Shown piece by piece: positions 1 to 8,948 of a DNA stretch of 64,000 nucleotides. The notes beneath the pieces were generated by a model, which saw only the letters and a list, made by a program, of their open reading frames with translations, did no database searches and was not told where the DNA came from. Numbering within the stretch: position 1 is the first letter of the stretch; every line of letters begins with the position of its first letter. The stretch covers positions 248,001 to 312,000 of the forward strand of contig NC_015554.1 in NCBI RefSeq assembly GCF_000213655.1, in the 5' to 3' direction. The position numbers were made by a program, and so were the translations under genes. The DNA comes from Alteromonas naphthalenivorans. GTDB lineage: Bacteria; Pseudomonadota; Gammaproteobacteria; Enterobacterales; Alteromonadaceae.

Positions 1-870
1 GCAGACCAACTGGCCGCGTTAGAAGAAGAAAAGAAAAAGCAGCAAGCAACACTTGAGAAGCAAGAAGCTGAACGCAAAGCGGTGGAAGAAGAGCTTGAAA
101 AGTTAAAGAAGGAAGCGGAAGCAAAGAAAAAAGCGCTAGAAGTGGCTAAAGCTGATACGACCCGCCAAGATGCAGAGCGTCAAAAGGCCGAAGAGGCACT
201 AGAAGAAGCCAGGCAGCAAACTATTGAGCAACAGAAAAAGCTGGAAGATGCTGAAAAAGCGATTAAAGAACAAGAAGAAAAAGTAAAAGAAACCGAAGCG
301 AAGAGTAAACAAAAAGAGCAGGAATTCGAAGAAGAAAAGAAAAGTGAGCAACAAAAACTTATTTACTATGCAATTCCAATCATTCTAGTGCTGATTGTGG
401 TGCTTATTGTTTTAAGCCGCCGTAGAAAAAAACTGCTTGAAGTAGAGCAAGAGGCCTCGGAAAACAAGCAACAACTCTCGGCAGAGAAAGCCAAAGTGGC
501 ATCGGCACAAGAAGCGCTCAGTATGGCGTCGGCAACGTTCGACGACATTATTCTAGATGGCAAAGATGAAGCAGGTGGTGATCATCGTATTAAAGTTATT
601 GGGTCTACTTTAGCCAGAACCGAAGGCGGCATATTAATAGGCCGTTCAGCACAAAAAGCAAACTACGTTATTAATGTGCCGGGTGTTTCAAGAGAGCATT
701 TAAACGTTATCTTGATAGACAATAAGGTAATGATTGAAGATTTAAGCAGCGTAAATGGGACTGCCATAAATGATAAAGACTTAGCGCCAAACACGAAGGC
801 CGAACTAAAAAATGGCGATACCCTTCGAATAGGAACGGTGACTTTTTCTGTCCATTTTTTACCGTCTTAG
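1..870 (+). CDS. FHA-domain membrane protein, 5' end outside window
   Basis: The frame is open from base 1, so the true start lies upstream. In order there is a long Glu/Lys/Ala/Gln-rich coiled coil (to about nt 355), one membrane helix (about nt 358-415, IYYAIPIILVLIVVLIVL followed by SRRRKK), a second short coiled coil, and a C-terminal forkhead-associated domain (about nt 590-865). FHA hallmarks are visible: GRS, SREH and SVNGT, the residues that usually contact phosphothreonine. The basic residues after the helix suggest a cytoplasmic FHA domain. FHA modules read Ser/Thr kinase output; no kinase is in view. It is followed after 22 bases by two VWA membrane proteins, so the three probably form one operon. 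The missing N-terminus could hold a further domain. Confidence 0.85.
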   Translation, partial: ADQLAALEEEKKKQQATLEKQEAERKAVEEELEKLKKEAEAKKKALEVAKADTTRQDAERQKAEEALEEARQQTIEQQKKLEDAEKAIKEQEEKVKETEAKSKQKEQEFEEEKKSEQQKLIYYAIPIILVLIVVLIVLSRRRKKLLEVEQEASENKQQLSAEKAKVASAQEALSMASATFDDIILDGKDEAGGDHRIKVIGSTLARTEGGILIGRSAQKANYVINVPGVSREHLNVILIDNKVMIEDLSSVNGTAINDKDLAPNTKAELKNGDTLRIGTVTFSVHFLPS

Positions 871-892
871 CTGAAAGAACAGGTGAAACCAA

Positions 893-1750
893 ATGAAAGT
901 GCGTAGCAGGGAAGTAAACGTATTTAGTATGTCGGCATTAGACTTATTTGCGTCTGCCATGGGCGCTTTTATGTTTTTAGCCATCATCGCACTGCCGTTT
1001 TTCCCCAATACGGGAGATTCAGCTGAGCGAGTGGCCGACATTAAAAGCGAGCTTAAAAAAGCGGAAGCGCAAATTGCCGAAGAACAAAAACAAAAAGCGG
1101 AGATAGCAAAGCAAAGGGATGAAGTTCAAAAGAAACTAGACGAAGAGCAAAGCACATCTAAGATATCTTTTCCTACCATGGATATGGTAATTGCGCTTGA
1201 TACAACCGCTAGCATGGATAAACAAGTTAAGGGGCTGAGGGCTGAAATTGTCGACATCGCCAATTTGTTGATGAAGTTATCCCCTGATGCGGCACTTGGC
1301 GTCATTGATTTTAAAGACAGATGTGAGCCAAGAGGGGCAATAAAAAGTCACGATATCATTAAGCTAAATACGAGTTCAGTTAATCAGTTACAACGTTTTG
1401 TGAATACCATGCGCGCTGGTAGTCATAACTGTAACCAAGACGGCGAAGAAGCGATAAATCTTGCAATGAACAAAGCATTAGCTTTGAAGTGGCGCGCTTC
1501 GTCCAAATCAAAAACCATTATTTTTATTAGCGATAATGGTGCATACGCCAGCGTTTCTTCACAAGTACTAGGGCAGGCGAGTCGGTTTAATCAAAGTGGT
1601 GAGAAAAGCCAAGTTTCAACGGTTTTCGTGCCAACTCAGAATGCCCTCGGACGTGCCTACTTAAAACAATTAGCAGAGACTGGGGGCGGTAAGTTTGTCA
1701 CTGGTGGCGGATCTTTCGTAGGGACCGTGCTGTTGGCGCTAGCTGAATGA
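893..1750 (+). CDS. VWA-domain membrane protein, first of a pair
   Basis: A 285-residue protein with a single N-terminal membrane helix (about residues 15-36), a charged coiled coil (about 44-90) and a von Willebrand A domain from about residue 96 to the end. The metal site motif is D103-T-T105-A-S107, a DxTxS variant of the usual DxSxS. An AGGTGA ribosome site precedes the ATG. The first 41 residues match those of the next gene at 39 positions, with an Asp (D17) at the start of the helix, a placement reminiscent of MotB/ExbD stator proteins (inference only). The VWA domain would bind a partner through a metal ion. Partner and function are unknown; the FHA protein upstream is the best candidate. 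Confidence 0.85.
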   Translation: MKVRSREVNVFSMSALDLFASAMGAFMFLAIIALPFFPNTGDSAERVADIKSELKKAEAQIAEEQKQKAEIAKQRDEVQKKLDEEQSTSKISFPTMDMVIALDTTASMDKQVKGLRAEIVDIANLLMKLSPDAALGVIDFKDRCEPRGAIKSHDIIKLNTSSVNQLQRFVNTMRAGSHNCNQDGEEAINLAMNKALALKWRASSKSKTIIFISDNGAYASVSSQVLGQASRFNQSGEKSQVSTVFVPTQNALGRAYLKQLAETGGGKFVTGGGSFVGTVLLALAE

Positions 1751-1804
1751 TTGCCTTACTGTGTTGGCAAACGATTTTTAGCGCTCCATTAATGTCGAGG
1801 CTTT

Positions 1805-2770
1805 ATGAAATTACGTAACAGGGAAGTCAACGTATTCAGCATGTCTGCACTTGATCTCTTTGCCTCAGCAATGGGGGCATTCATGTTTTTAGCCATTATT
1901 GCACTGCCGTTTTTCCCCAATACGGGTTCTTCTCCCGAATCTATAAGTGAAATTAAAAAAGAACTTGATGCGGCTAAAGCCGAGTCCACGCAGACCAAAA
2001 AAGAGTTAGCTTCAGCGCAAAAAAGCTTAGAAGAAGCCAAGCAAGAACTTGCAGAAGGCATAAATAAATACCCGATAGAGTTAGTGATTACCATTGATAT
2101 CAGCGGCTCGATGGCAGTGCCTTTGCAGAGATTAAAAGATGCCATTAAACGGCTCACTATTGAAGTGCCCAAGGTTACTCGGGAATTTAAGATTGGTGTG
2201 GTGGCCTATGGTGGCGATGGCAAGTTTGTCACTGTGCCAAGTGTTGTTATTACAAAAGTATCTCGGGCAGGCTTCATTCAGCAGATAGATGCGCTTGAGC
2301 TTTTACCAGGTGAAACCGATGTACCAGAGGCGGTATCGAATGCCATGGCGATGTTCTCACCACCCAATGACAAAGTGCGCAAAGCTTACGTACTTATCGG
2401 TGATGTAGGTCCCTATGAAATGATTGGCTCTCGAAGCTTTGATATTTATGCAATATCTGAGGCTCAGGCAAACAGGTTAATTAATGCAGGAAGAGGCGTT
2501 CAGGTGAGTAAAAACTATGAGACTGAAATCTTAAATAGTGTTGGCAGTTTTATATCGAGCAATAAATTACGTAGTGTAATGGCCATGTACACAGGTAACG
2601 CAACCCGCCCAGGGGATGCGTCGTATAACGTTATCGCACTCACTAAACCCCATAGCACCCCGTTTTTCAAAGCTGTGGCAAATGAAGGTGGCGAAGACAA
2701 CGGGCATTATTCAGAAGAGCCTTCAGAGATGCTTTCTATGCTGCTTATTGCAGTATTAGCCGCGTCCTAA
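1805..2770 (+). CDS. VWA-domain membrane protein, second of a pair
   Basis: A 321-residue sister of the preceding gene: nearly identical N-terminal 41 residues with one membrane helix, a coiled coil (about 45-85), then a VWA domain with a canonical DxSxS metal site (D98-I-S100-G-S102). The VWA parts of the two proteins have diverged strongly while the membrane anchors are almost the same, suggesting that the anchors assemble together or with a common partner. The 54-base gap and shared strand suggest one operon. The VWA region contains an extra segment (about residues 200-260) that is absent from the shorter sister. The biological role is not recognisable. Confidence 0.85.
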   Translation: MKLRNREVNVFSMSALDLFASAMGAFMFLAIIALPFFPNTGSSPESISEIKKELDAAKAESTQTKKELASAQKSLEEAKQELAEGINKYPIELVITIDISGSMAVPLQRLKDAIKRLTIEVPKVTREFKIGVVAYGGDGKFVTVPSVVITKVSRAGFIQQIDALELLPGETDVPEAVSNAMAMFSPPNDKVRKAYVLIGDVGPYEMIGSRSFDIYAISEAQANRLINAGRGVQVSKNYETEILNSVGSFISSNKLRSVMAMYTGNATRPGDASYNVIALTKPHSTPFFKAVANEGGEDNGHYSEEPSEMLSMLLIAVLAAS

Positions 2771-2781
2771 TAACGCGGCTA
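2757..2781 (+). terminator. hairpin at end of VWA operon
   Basis: TAGCCGCGT and ACGCGGCTA form a perfect 9-bp stem around a 7-base loop that overlaps the stop codon of the second VWA gene. No T-run follows, so it is a stem-loop (possibly 3' end protection) rather than a clear intrinsic terminator. Confidence 0.45.
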
Positions 2782-2842
2782 GCACGCAATAACAAAATTG
2801 TAATAAGTAGCATTGAGAAATATGAATGAGCTGGCTGAAGAG

Positions 2843-5800
2843 TTAATTAGCCTCAAGCGTTAAGGCGACTCCGCTCTTTTTAAGCTGTAAATGTTGTCGA
2901 CTATTCAGTAAAAACAGACGATTCGCGTCTACCGCAAGTTCATTTGCCAAGAAGTTTTTCACCGTTTTGGCGCGGGCATCAGCTAAATGGGCAAGTTCCC
3001 GCTTCGGTATGTCCATGGCACTTCTTACTTGATTGTACATGGCGATATAGAGTGCTTGTTCGACTTGCGCGGCATCAGGTGCTACTTGAACAGGTGTTGT
3101 TTCGCTATCTGCAGTATCTTTACCTGTATCTTCACCGCTTTGCTGCAATTTAGCTATTACCACTACGCGTTCTTCTTCTACTGTTTTGCCGGTGCTGCTA
3201 ACGAATAACTCACTTAATGCGTCAGCGAGAGGGCCGCTTATCGGCATAGTACTTGGCGACAAGCTTTCTGGTAGCGCCTCTTGACCAGAAAGGGCCAACA
3301 GCTGTTGTTGCAGTTTCTGTTCTGCTAGTTCATAAGCGTCAGGTACTTCATCTACAGTGCCTTCAATATTCACGCGAAGTCCAGGGCGTTTTGTTAGCGC
3401 ATCGGCAAGGGTAGCGAGTTTACTTGATGCAGCATCAGTTAACTGCGATGAGCCATGCGTGAAGTCAATTTCATTAAGCTCATCGTCGTCGCTGCCGACT
3501 AAGTTCGCCAACAACGAAAAGGGCGCAGTCACCGCTTTCGTGATTAAGTTACCAATTGCTTTTAATATAATAGAGCCGAACCCAAAGGTTGGGCTATCTA
3601 AATCACCCGACACTTCAAGACCTAGATCGATAACACCGTTTGAGTCTTCTAATAAAGCTATGGCCAGCCCAAGCGGTAAGCTAAGCGCTTGGTCAGAGTC
3701 TGTTTTCCTACCTAAGGTAAGTTGGTCAATGACTACATGGTTATTGCCCGCTAATTGGTTATCCTCCAATAAATACTGAATATCGAGGGACAATAAACCT
3801 TTATCAATAAAGTGCCCCATATAAGTACCTGAATAAGGGTTTACTGACGTAAGTTCCGCGCCTTCTACGGTGAAAGTGAGGTCTAAAAAGATATCTTTTA
3901 TTAGCGGGTTAATCGCGCCGTACAAAGCAACTGGCGCGTAGCCATCTATTTTACCCTTTACGTCTACATTTGCGGCGGTGTCGGCATTTGATGAGAGTTT
4001 AGTAATGCTGCCGTTTAAGCTTTCAATTCCAGAAGCAAAGCGAGGGCGCAAAGAATTATCAGCAAAGTAGGCGCTACCATCATTAAAGACAATTTCACCA
4101 ATGCGAATAACAAGCTCAGAGACTTCTTCGTCAGCGCTGGGGTGAGCTCCCTGTTTAGATTCAGGTTGGGTTTTGGTTTCTGGTGTCGAAATAGAGGGGG
4201 AGGCAGTTTGTTCTACTACAATATTACTGAAGTTAGTTTGCTTGTCTTCAGCGATTAATAGCTTAGCGTAGGGTTTATCCAGCGTGATTTTTTCTAAAGA
4301 AAGGGTGCTGTCAGTAGAATTATACTTAATACCTTTAATTTGAAGGTCGGCCCATTGCAGCAAAGGCTCTTGCTTTAAATCATCGATAACCGTGAGTGAC
4401 GCTATGCTCGCCTGCCCATTAAATACTACTTTACTGTCACTATTGGCTTCAAAACTACCTGAAAGATCTGCACTGCCATCTTCAAGAGCAAGATTTAAAT
4501 ACTGCTCTACATAAGGCTGAAGTTGGGAAAGGCCGAATTGGCTGATATCAATAGTCCCCGACACGGCTTGAACATTTGCCAAAATAGCGCCTTTACTGCT
4601 TATCGATGAAGCGGGTGTGGCTATCGATAAAGTGTCGGGTAGGCTTGAAGCGGTAGACCGCGCTAGGCTGCCACCGAGCTTTATATCAATAGTGTAATCG
4701 ATTGGGGTTGTCAGGGTAGAATCTATCACGCCCGTGGTTAAATTTAGCGGAAATACTCGCCAATTAACCCCGTCAGAAACCATACTTTCTCGTACGAGTA
4801 CATCGCCCTCGTTTAACGCGAACGCTTGCAGTACTACCCGCCACGCCGCTTTATCACTTTGTGTGGCATCAACAGAAGCTGAGTTCCCTGTGTTTGGCGC
4901 TGCGCTGGCGCTATAATCTGATGACGTTGGCGCGGTTGCGGTTGTAGGAGGCGTCGCAGGTGAGGCTTTTGTCGCGGCTGTCGGGCCTGTGGACGAAGTG
5001 CTCGAGGCCGCTTGCGAAGCTTTTTCATAGAATCCTTTTGGGGTAAATATTGATACTAAATCTACACCCGATTTGTCGATTTGAGCACTTATCCAAGGCT
5101 GTTCTAGGCTAAAATTAGCAACATTAACCTGCTGCGTTTCGGTATCTAGGCTCATGTCACTGACACGTAATTCAGCAAGCTTAATTCTAGGGCTTTCTTT
5201 GTCTGAGATAACTAATTGAGACAAAGATAAGTCGGCATTATCTGCTTGAAAGCGAAAATCATTATTGTTTTCTGATAGATGATAATTCAGGGAAAAACTT
5301 AGGGCGCCGTTTGTTATTTTCGCATCAATCATGTCATCAGATAATGGCCAAAGCGGAGCTAACGCAATTTGGCTCACCTCAAAACTACCCGCTATATCTA
5401 TGGGAGACAGCTGAAACTGCCCATCGAATTGAACGCTGCCGCCTTCGGTGGTCGCGAGGGTAAAAGAATAGTGGTTGGCTGATTCTTCTTTGCTGCTATT
5501 TTCAGTGCTGTTCTTTGCACTTAGGGAGTTATTATCAGCGCCACTAACCTGACTTTGGTCTGCATCTACATTTAAGGAAGTGGCTAGGGTATCAAGATTG
5601 TTTAGCGTAAAAGACAACTCTGGATAATCAAGCTGTGTGTCAGTGACATAATCGGCCACTGAAATGTGGCCATTGCTCAGGCGAAATTTCCCCAAGCGAA
5701 TATGAGGTATTTCGCTTTGCTCTTGCGCTTCAGGCTCGGTTGTATCGTTATTAGCTTTAGCGAGCGTATCTATAATGTCAGAAAAATTAAATACGGTGGT

Positions 5801-6214
5801 ATCTTGATCAGACGCTAGTGAAGTATCACCTTCCGATACCCGAGCAAAGCGTGCATAAGGGGCATTTAGATAGATGTGCTCTAGGGTAGGGGTAAAGCTG
5901 AATAGGGTGTGCCAAAAGCCCACATCCACTTCCAGCAGTGTAAACGCAATGAATGGTTCATCGTTACTAGCTTCATCAATAGAAAATCCAGACACCCTAG
6001 CGCGCAGCAAGAAAGGGTTAATGCGAATATTGTCGATACTGACATTTCGGCCTAACTGTTCACTCAATATTCTTGGTGCTTTGGATTCAAGAACCATAGG
6101 CGCAACAAGACCCAGTATTAACGCGTAGAATAAGTATGCCAACAGAAAGTAGGTAGCAATACGCCGCCATTTAGGTTGCTGCTTAAATGAGGTGGATAAG
6201 TTTTTTATGGGCAT
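2843..6214 (-). CDS. DUF748 (AsmA-like) envelope protein
   Basis: A 1123-residue protein with an N-terminal membrane anchor (about residues 19-40, YFLLAYLFYALILGLVAPMV) followed by the SKAPRILSEQLGR start typical of DUF748 proteins, which are related to AsmA and the bridge-like lipid transport group. The long beta-rich periplasmic body is interrupted by a Ser/Thr/Ala/Pro linker near residues 395-445. The C-terminal part (about residue 930 on) resembles an OmpA-like peptidoglycan-binding segment. By family it should sit in the inner membrane and reach into the periplasm; lipid transport or envelope maintenance is an inference. It lies just downstream of the DUF2780 gene, separated by a terminator. 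Confidence 0.85.
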   Translation of the reverse strand: MPIKNLSTSFKQQPKWRRIATYFLLAYLFYALILGLVAPMVLESKAPRILSEQLGRNVSIDNIRINPFLLRARVSGFSIDEASNDEPFIAFTLLEVDVGFWHTLFSFTPTLEHIYLNAPYARFARVSEGDTSLASDQDTTVFNFSDIIDTLAKANNDTTEPEAQEQSEIPHIRLGKFRLSNGHISVADYVTDTQLDYPELSFTLNNLDTLATSLNVDADQSQVSGADNNSLSAKNSTENSSKEESANHYSFTLATTEGGSVQFDGQFQLSPIDIAGSFEVSQIALAPLWPLSDDMIDAKITNGALSFSLNYHLSENNNDFRFQADNADLSLSQLVISDKESPRIKLAELRVSDMSLDTETQQVNVANFSLEQPWISAQIDKSGVDLVSIFTPKGFYEKASQAASSTSSTGPTAATKASPATPPTTATAPTSSDYSASAAPNTGNSASVDATQSDKAAWRVVLQAFALNEGDVLVRESMVSDGVNWRVFPLNLTTGVIDSTLTTPIDYTIDIKLGGSLARSTASSLPDTLSIATPASSISSKGAILANVQAVSGTIDISQFGLSQLQPYVEQYLNLALEDGSADLSGSFEANSDSKVVFNGQASIASLTVIDDLKQEPLLQWADLQIKGIKYNSTDSTLSLEKITLDKPYAKLLIAEDKQTNFSNIVVEQTASPSISTPETKTQPESKQGAHPSADEEVSELVIRIGEIVFNDGSAYFADNSLRPRFASGIESLNGSITKLSSNADTAANVDVKGKIDGYAPVALYGAINPLIKDIFLDLTFTVEGAELTSVNPYSGTYMGHFIDKGLLSLDIQYLLEDNQLAGNNHVVIDQLTLGRKTDSDQALSLPLGLAIALLEDSNGVIDLGLEVSGDLDSPTFGFGSIILKAIGNLITKAVTAPFSLLANLVGSDDDELNEIDFTHGSSQLTDAASSKLATLADALTKRPGLRVNIEGTVDEVPDAYELAEQKLQQQLLALSGQEALPESLSPSTMPISGPLADALSELFVSSTGKTVEEERVVVIAKLQQSGEDTGKDTADSETTPVQVAPDAAQVEQALYIAMYNQVRSAMDIPKRELAHLADARAKTVKNFLANELAVDANRLFLLNSRQHLQLKKSGVALTLEAN

Positions 6215-6243
6215 AATTATTCTAGACGTATTAAATAGAAGAG

Positions 6244-6294
6244 AAAAAGGCGGCGAATAAGTGATGGCATAGGTCCATCACTAATACAGCCGCC
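6244..6294 (-). terminator. terminator after DUF2780 gene
   Basis: Read on the minus strand, GGCGGC and GCCGCC enclose an inner AGTGATGG/CCATCACT stem, followed by TTTTTCTC. It lies between the DUF2780 stop (6306) and the DUF748 start (6214), so it should separate or attenuate the two genes. Confidence 0.75.
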
Positions 6295-6305
6295 AAAAAT
6301 AAATA

Positions 6306-6869
6306 TTAAAGCATTGAGGCTAAATTACCTAAGCCAGACTGAAGTAAAGACTGTGTTTCTTCATTGCTGTTTAGGTAAGTGTTAATTTGTGTGATAAAGC
6401 TGCTTATCATATCGGCATCTAAGCCAAGCGCATCGAACTGTTGCTTTAATTCGTTAATAGAGCCTAGAGAGCTACTATATTCAGAAGCTTTGCTTAGTAA
6501 TCCAGACATAGTTGAGCCGCCATTTGTAGAATCTGCTGCTACTGAAGGTACGTTTTCTAATAAAGAATCTAAACCAGGGATGGCTCTGGCAAGTTCTGAA
6601 TAATCAGCAGTAGTCAGGTTGCCTTTAGCATAATCAAAAATAGAGGCTAAACCACCTTCAGATTGTGTTTCACTTACGCCTAAATTTTCTGACACCATAC
6701 TTACCAAACTAGACACATCTAACGAGCTAGCCTCAGCCGCTTCTGTGGTTTGTGAAGTGGATGTACTGGCATCACCCAACATACCTTTTAGTTTGTTAAG
6801 CGTGTCGTTGGCAGAAGCGTGTGCCGAAAATGATAATGTAGCGATAACGAATAAAGATAAGACTTTCAT
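6306..6869 (-). CDS. DUF2780 (VcgC/VcgE-like) secreted protein
   Basis: A 187-residue protein with a clear signal peptide (MKVLSLFVIATLSFSAHASA). The rest is predicted helical and resembles DUF2780 proteins: an NTLNKLKGML start, a Ser/Thr-rich linker, and a body with FDYAKGNLTTADYSELARAIPG. Function of the family is unknown; the protein should be periplasmic or secreted. An AAGGAAA ribosome site precedes the ATG. It has its own terminator before the downstream DUF748 gene. Confidence 0.8.
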   Translation of the reverse strand: MKVLSLFVIATLSFSAHASANDTLNKLKGMLGDASTSTSQTTEAAEASSLDVSSLVSMVSENLGVSETQSEGGLASIFDYAKGNLTTADYSELARAIPGLDSLLENVPSVAADSTNGGSTMSGLLSKASEYSSSLGSINELKQQFDALGLDADMISSFITQINTYLNSNEETQSLLQSGLGNLASML

Positions 6870-7403
6870 AAGATTTTCCTTTGAAGTAGAAATCTACCGG
6901 GCTGTAGCTAGTATGTCAGCAAACTAAGAAGCAAGGTTAGCGCTAGTCTAGCTCGATAGCGCAGTAGATAGTGTTTTACATAGTGAAATAGGTGAAATTT
7001 AGGCGGTATTCTGAAGCGCTATCCTAACGTAAATTTAGTGCTATTGCCTGAAATAAAGTGTAAAGCAGCTTTACATTCGTGTGGGGAAATACGAAGCGTG
7101 CAGTAAGTCATGTGGCCATTATCTTTTATAGAATGTGCGGATATTATTTTATATGAGACTAGGGCTTTCTATTAGGCTAAGGGCTTTGCGTCGACAGCAT
7201 CGAGTAAAAGCACTGGGGGAAATATCGTGTACACACATCGGGTAGGGAAGTACTGCTTTAGGTTGTTACTTCATAAAGTAAAATTTCACAATAAATGATA
7301 ACAAATCAAATAAAATGATAACAATGTTGAGGCTATGCAGTGGTTTTTGAATTAGTAGGAATCGGTCTTGGTGTGAGAATTTATCTTGTTGTCGGAGAAG
7401 AGC
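6870..7403. other. 534-base intergenic region
   Basis: I see no supported gene. It contains the promoter region of the DUF2780 gene and, at 7293-7304 and 7313-7324, two exact copies of AAATGATAACAA spaced 20 bases apart, just upstream of a small ORF. These direct repeats could be regulator sites, but nothing else supports this. Confidence 0.5.
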
Positions 7404-7562
7404 ATGACAGGCATCAGCGGTATCGAGTTCGTTTCATGGGCTCTACCTATAACAGGTTTTGTATTGGTTATCGGTGTGTTTGTCATCAATCATTTTGGGC
7501 CGAAAATAGAAAGATGGGGTGAAAAACATATCAAGAGGCAAGGTAATAATCATAAAATTTGA
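7404..7562 (+). CDS. small membrane protein, 52 residues
   Basis: A short ORF starting ATG-ACA-GGC, preceded by a strong GGAG ribosome site 6 bases upstream. It encodes one hydrophobic helix (about residues 10-29, WALPITGFVLVIGVFVINHF) followed by a basic tail ending KHIKRQGNNHKI. This layout is typical of small inner-membrane proteins. I do not recognise a family. A longer overlapping frame starting with GTG at 7340 has an unlikely composition and no ribosome site. Confidence 0.6.
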   Translation: MTGISGIEFVSWALPITGFVLVIGVFVINHFGPKIERWGEKHIKRQGNNHKI

Positions 7563-7763
7563 AGGATATACTTTTTAGATGCATGTGGGCTTGAAATCTT
7601 TATCACGAAAGTAACCGTTACGATTTTTGTAGATCCATAACGCTCTTCGCGCTAATTAATGCTCTATTCAACTCCTAAAGCAACTAATCTAATTTCAAAT
7701 TGCCAGTCAGACTCTAAAAATCCTCATTGTCAGACATGACATGTTCTTCTAGCAACGCCTCTT

Positions 7764-8369
7764 CTATTGCTGATAACAGTGAAGTTTCGTCATCGATTGA
7801 CTAGCTCTGATATGGTTGAGAATTCCAAAAGCCGCTCGTTTATGCTTAGTATGCAACGTCGAAAATAGCACTTTTTGTTCGCTAGCGTCCCTATCATTAA
7901 TAAACTTATCGGACTCTTCTTTTAACAGCTTAGCCTTTTCTGAACTGTTTGCTACAACATCAAAAATGTTATCAAATTCAAGATTACTTTCTGTCTCTGA
8001 CTGCCTTTCCCCTTCCACTCGCTCAGCATCTTCTTGTTCGATAGTATAGGAAATATGCTCATTGTATTCGCAATCCACTGAGCCAAACTCTCGACCTACT
8101 GGACCACCGAGCGCTCCATGAAGTCCACGTTTTTTGCACCACGCGATAGCCATCTTATCCATGCCATCTGATGGAATATCAACAGACAATTGAGAAAAAG
8201 ATTCATCATCAGTGTGCCCTTTGGTGATGTTAAATGAAGCCGGGTTATCAATAACAAGTTCTGCTGGATTTGAATTGTCAATTGTGTTGATAAGACTATC
8301 TTGAGCAGAAAATTCTTGGTGTAAACTGTGATCCGCTTCACTAAAAATCCGGTCAGTTTTCATCATCAT
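7764..8369 (-). CDS. hypothetical acidic protein
   Basis: A 201-residue protein with no signal peptide or membrane helix, rich in Asp, Glu and Ser. I do not recognise it. The middle part (about residues 72-100, with KRGLHGALGGPVGREFG) is faintly like an LGFP-type repeat, a weak impression only. The C-terminal third has a charged helix with LHTKHKRAAFGILNHIRAS. No operon partner is near. It stands between two long gene-poor stretches, suggesting an accessory location. Confidence 0.55.
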   Translation of the reverse strand: MMMKTDRIFSEADHSLHQEFSAQDSLINTIDNSNPAELVIDNPASFNITKGHTDDESFSQLSVDIPSDGMDKMAIAWCKKRGLHGALGGPVGREFGSVDCEYNEHISYTIEQEDAERVEGERQSETESNLEFDNIFDVVANSSEKAKLLKEESDKFINDRDASEQKVLFSTLHTKHKRAAFGILNHIRASQSMTKLHCYQQ

Positions 8370-8948
8370 AAATCCTATGTTTGCTTTAACACGGCCTGCG
8401 CTCTTTTTAACAATAAATCAGTTGAGAATTGTAAGATTTGGTTTAATTCAAAATCCGAACCGAACCTAGCAAATTATGTGTGAGTCAGTACAGTTAAAAG
8501 TGTACATTTTTAATAACACTACCACTCCTCATTTCATGTTGCAGCCATGAAATATTTCTGGCTTTTTGTATTCCTTGTTGAGGCCAACGTTCGCAACAGC
8601 CTGACCAAGCGGCGGCAGTGTGTCCGCTGAAGTCACAGCGATAGTTAATCATTCTAACGCCAAACTTGCTGCTTCTTAAATTTTAGACTTAATACTCTGG
8701 CACGAATCCAATACAGTAAGGTGGACCGCAATTTTAGCGCTCAAGCGTCTCCTGACTATCTTAGAAATATGAAATGACCAACTGCATATACGCGTCGTAG
8801 TTCAACAAAAAATAACGGTGTCCCACATAAATGGAATTAGTGGCGTGATTAATCTTAAACATGGTCCACGTAAGATGTAATTAGCAGTCAGACAGGAGAA
8901 GAAGTCAGGACGCTACAGTTATGAACTATCAAATCAAAGCGTAAACCT
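8370..8948. other. 579-base gene-poor region
   Basis: No supported gene on either strand. At 8543-8567 the + strand has an AGCCA..TGGCT stem followed by TTTTT, resembling an intrinsic terminator with no gene in front of it; this could be a relic of a lost gene. Confidence 0.45.

Noticed and set aside
3357..3779. 140-residue + strand ORF inside the DUF748 gene
   Set aside because: Antisense shadow with Ser/Pro-rich low-information sequence and no start signals.
7340..7522. 60-residue + strand ORF starting with GTG
   Set aside because: No ribosome site, odd composition, and it overlaps a better small ORF with a strong ribosome site in another frame.
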